The notes below the pieces were generated by a model that saw nothing but the letters and a program-made list of their open reading frames with translations, ran no database searches and was not told the DNA's origin. The translations under genes were made by a program, and so were the position numbers. A stretch of 64,000 nucleotides of DNA from Rhodanobacter thiooxydans. Lineage in GTDB: Bacteria; Pseudomonadota; Gammaproteobacteria; Xanthomonadales; Rhodanobacteraceae. Location: positions 248,001 through 312,000 of the forward strand of contig NZ_CP127409.1 of assembly GCF_030291135.1 (NCBI RefSeq), given 5' to 3'. Positions 18,840 to 27,583 of the stretch are shown here, one piece after another (the first letter of the stretch is position 1; the number at the start of each line of letters is the position of its first letter).

Positions 18840-19621
18840 CGAACCTGCTCAAGGGAAGAAGGAAACAGCAGCGGCCGCAGCGCCTGCGCCACCGCGTCGG
18901 CGTGGCCGAAGAACGGCGCGTGGCCGGCCTGCTGGATTTCGGTGTACTGGCCGCCGCACTGGCTGGCCGACCAGGCCATCGCCTGCGGCGGTACCAGCCG
19001 GTCGCGGCGGCCGCTGATCCAGGCGCTGCGCACGGCGAGGTCGGGCAGGGCGGCGCGACGGTCGCTGCTTTCCAGGATGCGGATGCCTTCCTGCAGCACG
19101 CGCAAGTCGGGTTCGCCGCGGGCGAACACCAGCTCGCGCAGGTGGCGCAGTTCGCCGCGCGGGTCGGCGCTGCCCATCGCCTCCAGCGCCAGGAAGCGCT
19201 CGATGGTGGCGTGGTAGTCGGTTTCCAGGTCGCTGGCCAGCTGGTGCACCAGCTTGTCGTCGCTGCCGTGCGGCCAGCCGGCGTCGCGCACGAATTTCGG
19301 CGTGGCGCACAGCATCGCCAGCCCGCGCACCTGCCGCGGCAGCTCCAGCGCGGCGGTCAGCGCGATGGTGCCGCCCAGCGACCAGCCCAGCCAGAACGCC
19401 GGCGGGGTGATGGTAGCGATCGCCTCGGCGCAGGCGCGTGGTTCCAGCGGCAACCCGCAGTCACGCGAGCGGCCGTGGCCGGGCAGGTCGACCACGTACA
19501 TCGTGCATTGGTCTTCCAGCACCTCGACCAGCGGCGCCAGCACGCCGCCGTGCATCGCCCAGCCGTGCAGCAGCACCAGCGGGACGGGGCCGTGGCCGCG
19601 CCGGTCGACGTACAGGCTCAT
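18836..19621 (-). CDS. bioH: pimeloyl-ACP methyl ester carboxylesterase BioH
   Basis: An alpha/beta hydrolase of 261 residues that releases pimeloyl-ACP from its methyl ester, undoing the BioC modification. The oxyanion HGWAMHG segment, the nucleophile elbow GWSLGG, a late Asp (GRRDRLVPP) and the catalytic His (AGHAPFFGH) are present. The start at 19621 is set by a 4-nt overlap (ATGA) with the trhO stop; it overlaps bioC by 4 nt at the other end. Confidence 0.93.
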   Translation of the reverse strand: MSLYVDRRGHGPVPLVLLHGWAMHGGVLAPLVEVLEDQCTMYVVDLPGHGRSRDCGLPLEPRACAEAIATITPPAFWLGWSLGGTIALTAALELPRQVRGLAMLCATPKFVRDAGWPHGSDDKLVHQLASDLETDYHATIERFLALEAMGSADPRGELRHLRELVFARGEPDLRVLQEGIRILESSDRRAALPDLAVRSAWISGRRDRLVPPQAMAWSASQCGGQYTEIQQAGHAPFFGHADAVAQALRPLLFPSSLEQVR

Positions 19622-20361
19622 GCGTCGGTGCCCGGCGCGGGCAGCAGCCGTTTGTCCACGGCGCCGCGCCCGTCGAACACGAAGCAGTCGCCCTGCCAGT
19701 GCGCACCGTCGGTCTGTTCGAGGTATTTCAGGATGCCGCCGTCGAGCTGATAGACGTGCTCCATGCCGATCCCATGCATGTGCAGCGCGGCCTTCTCGCA
19801 ACGGATGCCGCCGGTGCAGTACGAGACCACCGTCTTGCCTTCGTAGCGTTCGCGGTCGGCGGCGATCGCGGCGGGGAAGCCGGTGAAGCTGGCCAGGCGG
19901 TAGTCGATCGCCTGCGCGAACTTGCCGGCATCGGTCTCGAAGTCGTTGCGGGTGTCCAGCAACACCACCTCGCGGCCCTCGTCGTCGTGGCCCTGGTCCA
20001 GCCAGCGTTGCAGGGTGGGCGCGTCCACCGCCGGCGCGCGGCCGCCTTCGGGGCGGATCGCGGGCAGGCGCATGGTGATGATCTCGCGCTTGATGCGCAC
20101 GCGCAGACGTCCGAACGGCACGTCGTCGGATAGCGATTCCTTCGGTACGATGTCGACGAAACGCGGGTCGTCGTGCAAGGTGGCCATGAAGCCGTCGATC
20201 TGTGCGCGGCTGCCGGCGAGGAACAGGTTGATGCCTTCCGGCGCCAGCAGGATCGTGCCCTTCAGCGCCAGCGCCTCGCAGCGCGCGAACAGCCGCTCGC
20301 GCAGCGCGGGCAGGTCGTCCAGGCTGATGAACTTGTAGGCGGAGATGTTGACGATCGACAT
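19618..20361 (-). CDS. trhO: tRNA uridine(34) hydroxylase TrhO (rhodanese domain)
   Basis: TrhO (YceA) hydroxylates the wobble uridine of certain tRNAs, the first step toward cmo5U/mo5U. This 247-residue form has the N-terminal YceA domain ([30 protein letters not shown]) and the rhodanese domain with the active-site cysteine in [11 protein letters not shown]. It is much shorter than the E. coli protein (about 350), lacking its C-terminal extension. It is embedded in the biotin operon between bioF and bioH and overlaps bioH by 4 nt. Confidence 0.9.
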   Translation of the reverse strand: MSIVNISAYKFISLDDLPALRERLFARCEALALKGTILLAPEGINLFLAGSRAQIDGFMATLHDDPRFVDIVPKESLSDDVPFGRLRVRIKREIITMRLPAIRPEGGRAPAVDAPTLQRWLDQGHDDEGREVVLLDTRNDFETDAGKFAQAIDYRLASFTGFPAAIAADRERYEGKTVVSYCTGGIRCEKAALHMHGIGMEHVYQLDGGILKYLEQTDGAHWQGDCFVFDGRGAVDKRLLPAPGTDA

Positions 20362-20389
20362 GCGGGGGAATCGGCGGAGCAGGCGGCGA

Positions 20390-21595
20390 TTATACGTGGT
20401 CGCTGCCGGGCGCCCGGAGCGTGGCCGGCAGATGCAGCGTTTCCAGCGCACCCAGCAGCCGGTCGACGTGGGCCTCCTCGTGCGCGGCGGACAGCGTGAT
20501 GCGCAGCCGCGCGTGGCCCGCGGGCACGGTCGGTGGGCGGATCGCGGTGACCAGCAGGCCTTGCCGTTCCAGCGCCTGCGCCGCCGCCAGTGCAGTCTCG
20601 GCGCCGCCCAGCAGCAGCGGCTGGATCGCGCTGGGCGAGGCCGCCAGCGGCAGGCCAAGTTCGGCCGCGCCGCGGCGGAAACGGGCGATCAGTGTGGCGA
20701 GCTTGTCGCGCCGCCATCCCTCGGACTGCGCCAGCTGCACCGCTTCCAGCGCGGCCGCGGCCAGCGCCGGCGGCATCGCGGTGGTGTAGATGTACGGGCG
20801 CGCGAATTGCAGCAGGCCCTCGATCAGCGCGGCCGGACCGGCGATGAAGGCCCCGCTGCAGCCAAGTGCCTTGCCCAGCGTGGCCATCAGCAGCGGTACC
20901 TCGTGCTGGCCCAGGTTCGCCGCGTCGAGGCTGCCGGCACCGTGAGCGCCGAGCACGCCGAGGCCGTGTGCATCGTCGACCATCAGGGTGGCACGCTCGC
21001 GTGCGCACAGCAGCGCCAGCTCGCGCAGCGGCGCGACGTCGCCGTCCATGCTGAACACGCCGTCGGTGGCCAGCAGGGCGGCGGCGTCGGGATTCGCCGC
21101 CAGCTGGCGCGCGGCCGCCGCCACGTCGGCGTGCGGATAACGCTTCAGCTCGGCGCCGCTGAGCTTGGCGCCATCGAGCAGACAGGCGTGGTTGAGCTTG
21201 TCCTGCACGCAGATATCGCCGCGCGCCAGCAGCGCCTGCAGCACGCCGAGGTTGGCCATGTAGCCGGTGGAGAACAGCAGCGCGCGCTCGCGTCCGGTCC
21301 AGGCGGCCAGCGCCTCCTCCAGTTCCGCGTGTTCACGGCGGTGGCCGCAGATCAGGTGCGCCGAGGTGCTGCCGACGCCTTCCTCGCGCGCCGCGCGGGT
21401 GAGCGCGGCAACCAATTGCGGGTGCTGCGCCAGGCCGAGGTAGTCGTTGCTGCAGAATGACAGCAGGCGCTGGCTGCCGCTTTCCAGCCATGGACCGTCG
21501 GCGTGGTCGATCGTGCGCAGCCGGCGGCGCAGGTTGGCGCGTTCGCGTTCGGCCGTCTGGACGGCCAGTCGTTGCAGGAGGTCGGGGCGGGGCAT
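20390..21595 (-). CDS. bioF: 8-amino-7-oxononanoate synthase BioF
   Basis: A PLP enzyme that condenses pimeloyl-ACP with alanine in biotin synthesis. At 401 residues it is slightly longer than usual (about 385). [23 protein letters not shown], the [10 protein letters not shown] motif and the PLP lysine in [15 protein letters not shown] are visible. No clear Shine-Dalgarno precedes the ATG. A hairpin-rich repeat fills the gap to bioB. Confidence 0.95.
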   Translation of the reverse strand: MPRPDLLQRLAVQTAERERANLRRRLRTIDHADGPWLESGSQRLLSFCSNDYLGLAQHPQLVAALTRAAREEGVGSTSAHLICGHRREHAELEEALAAWTGRERALLFSTGYMANLGVLQALLARGDICVQDKLNHACLLDGAKLSGAELKRYPHADVAAAARQLAANPDAAALLATDGVFSMDGDVAPLRELALLCARERATLMVDDAHGLGVLGAHGAGSLDAANLGQHEVPLLMATLGKALGCSGAFIAGPAALIEGLLQFARPYIYTTAMPPALAAAALEAVQLAQSEGWRRDKLATLIARFRRGAAELGLPLAASPSAIQPLLLGGAETALAAAQALERQGLLVTAIRPPTVPAGHARLRITLSAAHEEAHVDRLLGALETLHLPATLRAPGSDHV

Positions 21596-21618
21596 GGGTC
21601 AGTGTTCGGCGCGGGGTG

Positions 21619-21745
21619 AAGAGCACCCCTTCCCAACCTCCCCCTGCGATGCAGGGGAAGGAGCCAAGCCGGTGTCGCGCGCTCTGCTCCCTCCCCTGCT
21701 CACCCCAACGGGGTGAGCAGGGGAGGGGTGGGGTGGGGTGCTCTT
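21619..21745. repeat. REP-like hairpin element between bioB and bioF
   Basis: A 127-nt intergenic element bounded by an 11-nt inverted repeat (AAGAGCACCCC / GGGGTGCTCTT). Internally it has two hairpins, CCCCTGC-gat-GCAGGGG and a stem of at least 16 bp around AAC (CTCCCCTGCTCACCCC arm). It overlaps the last two bases of the bioB stop codon. Related sequence occurs at 32573-32676 and 49807-49830. Confidence 0.7.
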
Positions 21746-22787
21746 ACGCCGCGGCACTGCAACCGCAGCCATGGCCGCAACCGGCGGTTTCATTGTTGCC
21801 AATGTCCGCATGCACCGTCCCCGCACTCTCGACCACCTCCATCGGATGCAGGTCGAGCCGACGGAACAGCGCGCGATCGGCTGCCACATCCGGGTTGCCG
21901 GTGGTCAGCAGCTTTTCGCCGTAGAAGATCGAGCCGGCGCCAGCGAAGATGCACAGCGCCTGCACCGCGTCGTCCATCTGCTGGCGGCCGGCCGAGAGGC
22001 GCACGATCGACAGCGGCATCAGGATCCGCGCCACCGCGATCGCGCGCACGAACTCGAAGGGGTCGAGCGGTTCGGTGTCGGCCAGCGGCGTGCCGGGCAC
22101 CGGCACCAGCTGGTTGATCGGCACCGAATGCGGGTGCTCGGGCAGGTTGGCCAGCGCCTGCAGCAGGCCGGCGCGCTGCTCGCGCGTCTCGCCCATGCCG
22201 ACGATGCCGCCGCAGCAGGTCTTCAGGCCGGCGTCGCGCACCTGTGCCAGCGTGACCAGTCGGTCCTGGTACTCGCGGGTGTGGATGATCTCGCCGTAGA
22301 ACTCCGGCGCGGTGTCGATGTTGTGGTTGTAGTAGTCAAGGCCGGCGTCCTTCAGCGCCTGCGCGTGGCCGTTGCCGAGCAGGCCCAGGGTGGCGCAGGT
22401 TTCCAGGCCCAGGTCCTTCACCGCGCGCACGATCGCGGCGACCTTCGGAATGTCACGGTCCTTCGGCCCGCGCCAGGCCGCGCCCATGCAGAAGCGGCTG
22501 GCGCCGGCGGCCTTGGCCGCGCGGGCGCGTTCCAGCACGTCGTCGGTGTCCATCAGCTTCTGCGCGGCCACGCCGGTGTCGTAGCGCGCCGCCTGCGGGC
22601 AGTAGGCGCAGTCCTCGGGGCAGCCGCCGGTCTTGATCGACAGCAGGGTCGACACCTGCACCGCGTTCGGATCGTGGTGTTCGCGATGCACGCTGTGCGC
22701 GCGGTGCAGCAGCTCGTTGAACGGCAGCGCGAACAGCGCGGCCACTTCGGCGCGGCCCCAGTCGTGGCGGATGGCAGTGTCGGGCAT
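21744..22787 (-). CDS. bioB: biotin synthase BioB
   Basis: A radical SAM enzyme that inserts sulfur into dethiobiotin. The 347 residues include the CxxxCxxC cluster in [12 protein letters not shown] near residue 53. Conserved [10 protein letters not shown] and [11 protein letters not shown] segments are also present. The C-terminus is unusually Cys/Gly-rich ([13 protein letters not shown]). GGGAG lies 9 nt before the ATG. It is the first gene of the bio operon and is preceded by a BirA-like operator over its -35 box. bioA and bioD are not in this window. Confidence 0.95.
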   Translation of the reverse strand: MPDTAIRHDWGRAEVAALFALPFNELLHRAHSVHREHHDPNAVQVSTLLSIKTGGCPEDCAYCPQAARYDTGVAAQKLMDTDDVLERARAAKAAGASRFCMGAAWRGPKDRDIPKVAAIVRAVKDLGLETCATLGLLGNGHAQALKDAGLDYYNHNIDTAPEFYGEIIHTREYQDRLVTLAQVRDAGLKTCCGGIVGMGETREQRAGLLQALANLPEHPHSVPINQLVPVPGTPLADTEPLDPFEFVRAIAVARILMPLSIVRLSAGRQQMDDAVQALCIFAGAGSIFYGEKLLTTGNPDVAADRALFRRLDLHPMEVVESAGTVHADIGNNETAGCGHGCGCSAAA

Positions 22788-22816
22788 GCAACGGTACTCC
22801 CAGCAGGAAGCGGGAA

Positions 22817-22845
22817 AGTGTGGAAGTCGCCCGGGAGTGTGTCAA
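22817..22845 (-). promoter_or_regulatory. bioB promoter
   Basis: On the minus strand, TTGACA (22840-22845) is followed after 17 nt by a weak CACACT -10. The -35 box lies inside the bipartite operator described in the next entry. Confidence 0.45.
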
Positions 22846-22870
22846 CTCGATACCTTGGCGAATAGTTGAC
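22841..22870. promoter_or_regulatory. BirA-like biotin operator
   Basis: GTCAACT and AGTTGAC are perfect 7-bp arms separated by 16 nt. The proteobacterial BirA site is two arms resembling TTGTAAACC and GGTTTACAA with 14-16 nt between them; this dyad has the same geometry and a similar arm (TGTCAACT). It lies 54-83 nt before bioB and between bioB and a divergent gene, so biotin-bound BirA could repress bioB and possibly the divergent gene. Confidence 0.55.
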
Positions 22871-22938
22871 GGGACACGGCGCCCGGCTGTCGTTACCATC
22901 GCCTGCTCGGGGAAACCACCTGATCGGGGAATGCGGGG

Positions 22939-23145
22939 ATGAGCGAAGGACAAGGCAGTACCGGCAATGTGATCGCGGCGATCTGCAGTTTCTTCATCCC
23001 GGGGCTGGGCCAGCTGGTGCAGGGGCGGTTGCTGATCGCGATCGTCATGTTCGTGCTGGCCGCGGTGCTGTGGATCGTGTGGCTGGGCTGGATCGTCCAT
23101 CTGTGGTCGATCCTCGATGCGGCCCTGTTCAAGCCGCAGCGCTGA
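22939..23145 (+). CDS. small membrane protein (TM2-like)
   Basis: A 68-residue protein with two hydrophobic helices: FFIPGLGQLVQGR, a polar turn, then a long apolar stretch to about residue 55. The PGLGQ-x-QGR turn is typical of small TM2-like membrane proteins, function unknown. GGGG precedes the ATG. It is divergent from bioB, and its stop overlaps the comFC start (TGATG), so they are probably co-transcribed. Confidence 0.65.
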   Translation: MSEGQGSTGNVIAAICSFFIPGLGQLVQGRLLIAIVMFVLAAVLWIVWLGWIVHLWSILDAALFKPQR

Positions 23146-23858
23146 TGAATGCGTTGATGACGCCCTGGCGGCGGCTGCAGCGCTTCGTGCTGCCGCTGCG
23201 CTGCCTGTTGTGCGGTGCGGCCGGCGCCGACGGCATCGACCTGTGCGCCGCCTGCGCCGCGGAGTTGCCACGCAACCGCAGTTGCTGCGCGCGCTGCGCG
23301 TTGCCGCTGGCCACGCCGGCCGCATTGTGCGGCGAGTGCCAGCGTCGCCTGCCGCCGTGGGATGCGGCGTGGGCACCATTCCGATACGGCTGGCCGCTGG
23401 ACCGGCTGGAGTCGCGCTACAAGTTCGGCGCCGACCTCGCTGCCGGCCGCGTGCTGTCGATGCTGTGGCAGCGCGAGCCGTGTCCGATCCGGCTGCCGCA
23501 ACTGCTGCTGGCCGTGCCGCTGCACCACAGCCGGCTGCGCCGGCGCGGCTACAACCAGGCGCTGGAACTGGCTCGCTCGCTGGCGCGCGCGTCCGGTGTG
23601 CCGCAGCACCACGACGCGCTGCTGCGCCGGCGCTCCACCGCGGCGCAGACCGAACTCGACGCGCTCGCCCGCCGCCGCAACGTGCATGGCGCGTTTGCCG
23701 TGCGCGAAGGCGTGGCACTGCCCGCGCACGTGGCGATCCTCGACGATGTGATGACCACCGGCGCCACCCTGGCCGAATGTGCCCGCGTGCTGCGTCGCGC
23801 CGGCGTGCAGCGGGTGGACGTGTGGGCGCTGGCGCGGGCGCCGTCGCCGCGCAGTTGA
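23145..23858 (+). CDS. comF: ComFC-family phosphoribosyltransferase-like protein
   Basis: A 237-residue protein of the ComFC/GntX family, linked to DNA uptake in competent bacteria. The N-terminus has paired cysteines (CLLC, CAAC, CARC, CGEC) that fit zinc binding. The C-terminal PRTase domain has the PRPP loop in VAILDDVMTTGATLAE. The RRGYNQALELARSLA segment is characteristic. In E. coli the homologue gntX neighbours bioH; here it is divergent from bioB. Confidence 0.88.
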   Translation: MNALMTPWRRLQRFVLPLRCLLCGAAGADGIDLCAACAAELPRNRSCCARCALPLATPAALCGECQRRLPPWDAAWAPFRYGWPLDRLESRYKFGADLAAGRVLSMLWQREPCPIRLPQLLLAVPLHHSRLRRRGYNQALELARSLARASGVPQHHDALLRRRSTAAQTELDALARRRNVHGAFAVREGVALPAHVAILDDVMTTGATLAECARVLRRAGVQRVDVWALARAPSPRS

Positions 23859-24027
23859 AGGCCGTCATCGGGATGTCGCCGTAGCCTGGATCATCCCTGG
23901 CCGGAAGCCACCGTCGCATGTTCACGGATCCACATCGTGGTGTAGATGGATCGCGCAGGCCGTGGGATGTCCTGCATCAACCATTGCCGTGACGGAAAGC
24001 GGTCCGGTGTCGGCTTCGGCAACCACC

Positions 24028-24056
24028 TTGACTTCGTGTTTACGCGCAGGTACCTT
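24028..24056 (+). promoter_or_regulatory. promoter of the padR group
   Basis: TTGACT (24028-24033) and TACCTT (24051-24056) are separated by 17 nt. The -10 box lies in the left arm of the palindrome at 24051-24070, which suggests autorepression. The rest of the 221-nt gap after comFC shows nothing distinctive. Confidence 0.4.
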
Positions 24057-24070
24057 TTTAAAAAAAGGTA
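24051..24070. promoter_or_regulatory. PadR operator candidate
   Basis: TACCTTTTT and AAAAAGGTA are perfect 9-bp arms around AA. The site is strikingly AT-rich for this genome and ends 9 nt before the padR start. PadR-family repressors commonly bind AT-rich dyads over their own promoters. Confidence 0.55.
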
Positions 24071-24079
24071 GTATGCGAG

Positions 24080-24415
24080 ATGGATACAGGCAAATCCGGC
24101 GCGCTGCGCAAGGGGTTGTTGGAGTTCGTGGTCCTGGCCGTCGTTTCGTCGGGAAGGACCTATGCCGCCGACATCCTGCAGCGCCTGGGCGACACCGAGT
24201 TCGCCACGAAGGAGGGCACCCTCTACCCGCTCCTGAGCAGGATGCGGCGCGAGCGGTTGCTTGAGTACGAGTGGCAGGAATCCGAGGCTGGTCCGCCAAG
24301 GAAGTATTACCGGCTCACGCCGGACGGCCGCAGGCAACTGGCCGCGTTCCGGGCGTACTGGAAATCTTTGACGCGTCTGATCGACGAGTTGGGTACACCA
24401 CCATGCAAACCATGA
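24080..24415 (+). CDS. PadR-family transcriptional regulator
   Basis: A 111-residue winged-helix regulator with the PadR pattern: GLLEFVVLAVVSSGRTYAADIL, then EGTLYPLLSRMRRERLLE (recognition helix and wing), and the C-terminal YYRLTPDGRRQL. It probably represses its own group through the dyad just upstream. Its 3' end overlaps the PspC-domain gene by 13 nt, so the two are co-expressed. Confidence 0.9.
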   Translation: MDTGKSGALRKGLLEFVVLAVVSSGRTYAADILQRLGDTEFATKEGTLYPLLSRMRRERLLEYEWQESEAGPPRKYYRLTPDGRRQLAAFRAYWKSLTRLIDELGTPPCKP

Positions 24416-24918
24416 TCCATGTCGGCTTGAGCGGCCACGCGACGACGTTCCTGCTGGACGAGGATGGCTACAGGTCCTTGCGTTCCTACTTCGAGCGCGC
24501 ACGTTCGAGGCTCGGAAACGACCCCGATCGCGAGGAAATACTTCGCGATCTCGAGCAATCGATCGGCGAAAAGTTCGCGGTGTTGTCGCCATCCGACGGG
24601 CGGGTCATTGCCGGCAACGAGGTCGACGCGGTGCTGGGGCAAGTCGGCATGGTCAATCCCGGCAGCGGCAATGAGCGGGGCCGCCACGAGCCGTCGATGC
24701 GGCCACGGCGCTTTTGCCGCATTGCGCAGGGCAAGTGGATCGGCGGCGTCTGTGCAGGGCTGGCCATCCGTTCGGACATCCGCGTCGACTGGGTACGGAC
24801 GATCTTCATCCTGGCAGCGGTTTTCACCGGCGGAACCGTGGCTCTGGTCTACCTCGCCCTGCTATTCGCCTTGCCGGTGGTGCAGACGCGCGATGAGTAC
24901 GAGGAGATGTGCCGTTGA
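24403..24918 (+). CDS. PspC-domain membrane protein
   Basis: A 171-residue protein. About 85 N-terminal residues are mostly helical and include LRDLEQSIGEKFAVLSPSD, a segment often found with PadR partners. A C-terminal PspC domain follows (GKWIGGVCAGLAIRSDIRVDW), then a membrane helix (IFILAAVFTGGTVALVYLAL). PspC domains act in envelope-stress responses. The ATG at 24403 overlaps padR by 13 nt. A PadR-PspC pair suggests an envelope-stress module with its own repressor. Confidence 0.82.
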   Translation: MQTMIHVGLSGHATTFLLDEDGYRSLRSYFERARSRLGNDPDREEILRDLEQSIGEKFAVLSPSDGRVIAGNEVDAVLGQVGMVNPGSGNERGRHEPSMRPRRFCRIAQGKWIGGVCAGLAIRSDIRVDWVRTIFILAAVFTGGTVALVYLALLFALPVVQTRDEYEEMCR

Positions 24919-25046
24919 CGCCGTAGGCGACGCTGGATCGGGTGGGCCGGATACGGGTGACGCGAGGCGGATCAGATTCGGGACTGGGTTGCGCCCTGCG
25001 CTGGCTGAGTGCGGGCCGGGCGATGGAGTGACGGAGGACGTTTGTC

Positions 25047-26366
25047 ATGTCAATCGTAAGGTGGATTCGCCGTTTGCTGTTCGTGACATCGCTGGCTGGT
25101 TTCCTGATCGTGCCGGTACTGGCGCTGGCCGCGTCGCCGACGCCGGCTGAGATCGCGCAAGCCAAATCCATCTTTGCGGAGGCGCAAAGCGTCTCGACCA
25201 GGCATGCCGGCCGTCTGTGGGGTCTTCCGCTCTACGGCCGGATGCTGCTGGTGATCCCCGCCACGCGGGCCGTTATCGCCAACCAGCCGGATCCCCGGCA
25301 TCTGCTCCGGTCGGCGGACGGGGTCTATGTCGGCACATTGCCCGAGGACGTGGTCCTTTCCGACGCGCCCACGGAATGGGAGGGCGTGCGCTGGACGCAA
25401 CTGAGGTTGCCGGCCCTGCCGCAGGACGCCATGACGCGCTCGGTGACCCTGGCGCACGAGATGTTCCACCGCATCCAGCCGGAGCTGCACCTCGCGGCGA
25501 ATGCCACGGCGAATCCGCAGCTCGACACCGAGCAGGGGCGGCTATGGCTGCGACTGGAATGGCGCGCACTCGCCGCGGCCCTGATCGAATCGGGCGATGC
25601 GCAGACCCAGGCCATCCGTGACGCCCTGGCCTTCCGCGACCACCGCCAGGCATTGTTTCCCGGTTCGGCGGCGACGGAAGCCGCCATGGAGATCGTGGAG
25701 GGTACCGCCCAGTATACCGGCATCGTGGTTGCGGAACCGGATGTCGCGGCAGCGCGCTGGCATGCGGCGGCCGACTTGATCCATCCCGATGCCGAGATTT
25801 CCTTCTCACGCATCTCCGCCTTCATGTCGGGGCCGGCCTATGGCCTGTTGCTGGACGAACGCATGCCCGGATGGCGCAAGACGCTGGACGAACATTCCGA
25901 TCTCGGCGCGATGCTGGCATCGACGCTGCACGGCGCCGCGAAAGCATCGGCCGAGTCGCGTGCAGCAGCTTACGGCGCAAGCGGGCTGTGCGTGGTGCTG
26001 GCGGATCGCGCCGCCCGCGAGAAAGCCATGCAGGCGCAATACCGTGCCGACCTGGTGGATGGGCCGACGCTCTCGCTGACTGCGCTGGGTCGTTTCAATT
26101 TCAACCCCAGCACGGCGGTGGCGTTGGGTGCGGACGGCATGGTCTACAGCACCTTCCATGCCATCGCGCGATGGGGCATCCTGGATGTGGGCGCGGGCGC
26201 CGTGCTGGTGTCACCGGACTTCAGTCGCGCCACGTTGTCCGCGCCGACGGTGGCTAAGGGGGCGCATCTCGAAGGCAGGGGCTGGACCATCGATCTGGCG
26301 CCGGGCTGGTCCATCGCGCCGGCGACGAAGTCCGGAAACTACGTATTGGTGCAGCATCCTCGCTGA
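25047..26366 (+). CDS. putative exported gluzincin-type metallopeptidase
   Basis: A 439-residue protein with a signal peptide (about residues 1-29, ending near ALAASP). I do not recognise the family, but HEMFH at about residues 137-141 fits the zinc HExxH motif. A following EIVEGTAQYTG (about 215-225) places a Glu and Tyr as in gluzincin peptidases, where a downstream Glu is the third zinc ligand. A distal domain of about 110 residues with beta-rich pattern closes the protein. GGAGGACG lies upstream of the ATG. It follows the PadR-PspC pair by 128 nt and may belong to that envelope-stress group. The substrate is unknown. Confidence 0.6.
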   Translation: MSIVRWIRRLLFVTSLAGFLIVPVLALAASPTPAEIAQAKSIFAEAQSVSTRHAGRLWGLPLYGRMLLVIPATRAVIANQPDPRHLLRSADGVYVGTLPEDVVLSDAPTEWEGVRWTQLRLPALPQDAMTRSVTLAHEMFHRIQPELHLAANATANPQLDTEQGRLWLRLEWRALAAALIESGDAQTQAIRDALAFRDHRQALFPGSAATEAAMEIVEGTAQYTGIVVAEPDVAAARWHAAADLIHPDAEISFSRISAFMSGPAYGLLLDERMPGWRKTLDEHSDLGAMLASTLHGAAKASAESRAAAYGASGLCVVLADRAAREKAMQAQYRADLVDGPTLSLTALGRFNFNPSTAVALGADGMVYSTFHAIARWGILDVGAGAVLVSPDFSRATLSAPTVAKGAHLEGRGWTIDLAPGWSIAPATKSGNYVLVQHPR

Positions 26367-26391
26367 GCGCTGACGCCGACCCGACGGCTTC

Positions 26392-27420
26392 TCAGCGCAC
26401 CGCCAGCGCCAGCACGATGCCGATCCACAGCGCCAGCCCCAGCCAGTTGTTGTGGCGGAACGCGGCCAGGCAGGCGTCGCGGGCGCGCCCGCGGATCAGC
26501 CACAGCTGGTAGCCGAACAGGCCGGCGGCGGCCAGCAGGGCCAGCCAGTACGGCCAGCCGAGTGCCGCGCGCTGGCCGACGAACAGCATCGCCAACAGCA
26601 GGGTGCCCATCAGCATGCCGAGGATCGGCAGGTCGGCGTCGCCGAACAGGATCGCGGTGGATTTCGCGCCGGCCTTGAGGTCGTCATCGCGGTCGACCAT
26701 CGCGTATTCGGTGTCGTAGATCACCGACCACAGGATGTTGCCGAGGAACAGCAACCAGCCGACCGGCGGCACGCTGCCGGAAACCGCGGCGAACGCCATC
26801 GGGATCGACCAGCCAAACGCGGCGCCCAGCACCACCTGCGGCAGGTAGGTCCAGCGCTTGGTGAACGGATAGATCGCCGCCAGCGCGGCACCGGCGAACG
26901 CCAGCTGGATGGTCAGCCGGTTGGTGAGCAGCACCAGCACGAAGGCGAACGCCAGCAGCGCGGCGAACACCGCCAGCGCCTCGCGCGGCGTCACCCGTCC
27001 CGACGCGATCGGCCGCCCGGCGGTGCGTTCCACCTGCGGGTCGAGCTTGCGATCGGCGAAATCGTTGATCGCGCAGCCGGCTGCGCGCATCACGAACACG
27101 CCGAGGGTGAAGATGAGCAGCAGCTTCCACGGCGGGAAATCACCAGCCGCCAGCCACAGCGCCCACCAGGTCGGCCACAGCAGCAGCAGCGCGCCGATCG
27201 GGCGGTCCATCCGGGTCAGCACCAGGTAGTCGCGGGCTTTCTCGCGCTGGCGCGTCGGCAGTTTTTGCAGCAGCCAGTCCAGCACCCGCGTGGCACGGGT
27301 CGAGCTGTCCGCCGGGCGCACCGGCCTGGCAGTGGTTTTCGCCGGGCCGGGCCGTGGCCGGGTGGCAGACGCAGGCGCTGCGCTGCGCTGCGAGTGCTTC
27401 TTGCGGGATGGGGGAGCCAT
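26392..27420 (-). CDS. ubiA: 4-hydroxybenzoate octaprenyltransferase
   Basis: A membrane prenyltransferase that attaches the polyprenyl tail to 4-hydroxybenzoate in ubiquinone synthesis. The 342 residues show the two Asp-rich motifs, NDFADRKLD and YDTEYAMVDRDDD, eight or more helices and the RMDRPIGALLLLWPTWWAL opening of true UbiA. An extra N-terminal basic, Pro/Ala-rich extension of about 40 residues precedes the core; the real start may be internal. A second, divergent UbiA-like gene lies at 53755-54648. Confidence 0.93.
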   Translation of the reverse strand: MAPPSRKKHSQRSAAPASATRPRPGPAKTTARPVRPADSSTRATRVLDWLLQKLPTRQREKARDYLVLTRMDRPIGALLLLWPTWWALWLAAGDFPPWKLLLIFTLGVFVMRAAGCAINDFADRKLDPQVERTAGRPIASGRVTPREALAVFAALLAFAFVLVLLTNRLTIQLAFAGAALAAIYPFTKRWTYLPQVVLGAAFGWSIPMAFAAVSGSVPPVGWLLFLGNILWSVIYDTEYAMVDRDDDLKAGAKSTAILFGDADLPILGMLMGTLLLAMLFVGQRAALGWPYWLALLAAAGLFGYQLWLIRGRARDACLAAFRHNNWLGLALWIGIVLALAVR

Positions 27421-27583
27421 GCACGGAAGTCTAGCGCGCCCTGCCGCCTCGAATCGCGCGCTGGATCACCGGCCGGCTAAAGTCCCGCGCCCGGCAGCCG
27501 ATATGGCCTGTGGGCGATACCGTTCGGGGTGACGCCAAGCATGCGCCGTACGAAGCCCATGGCCGCCGGTGCCTGGAGCATTG

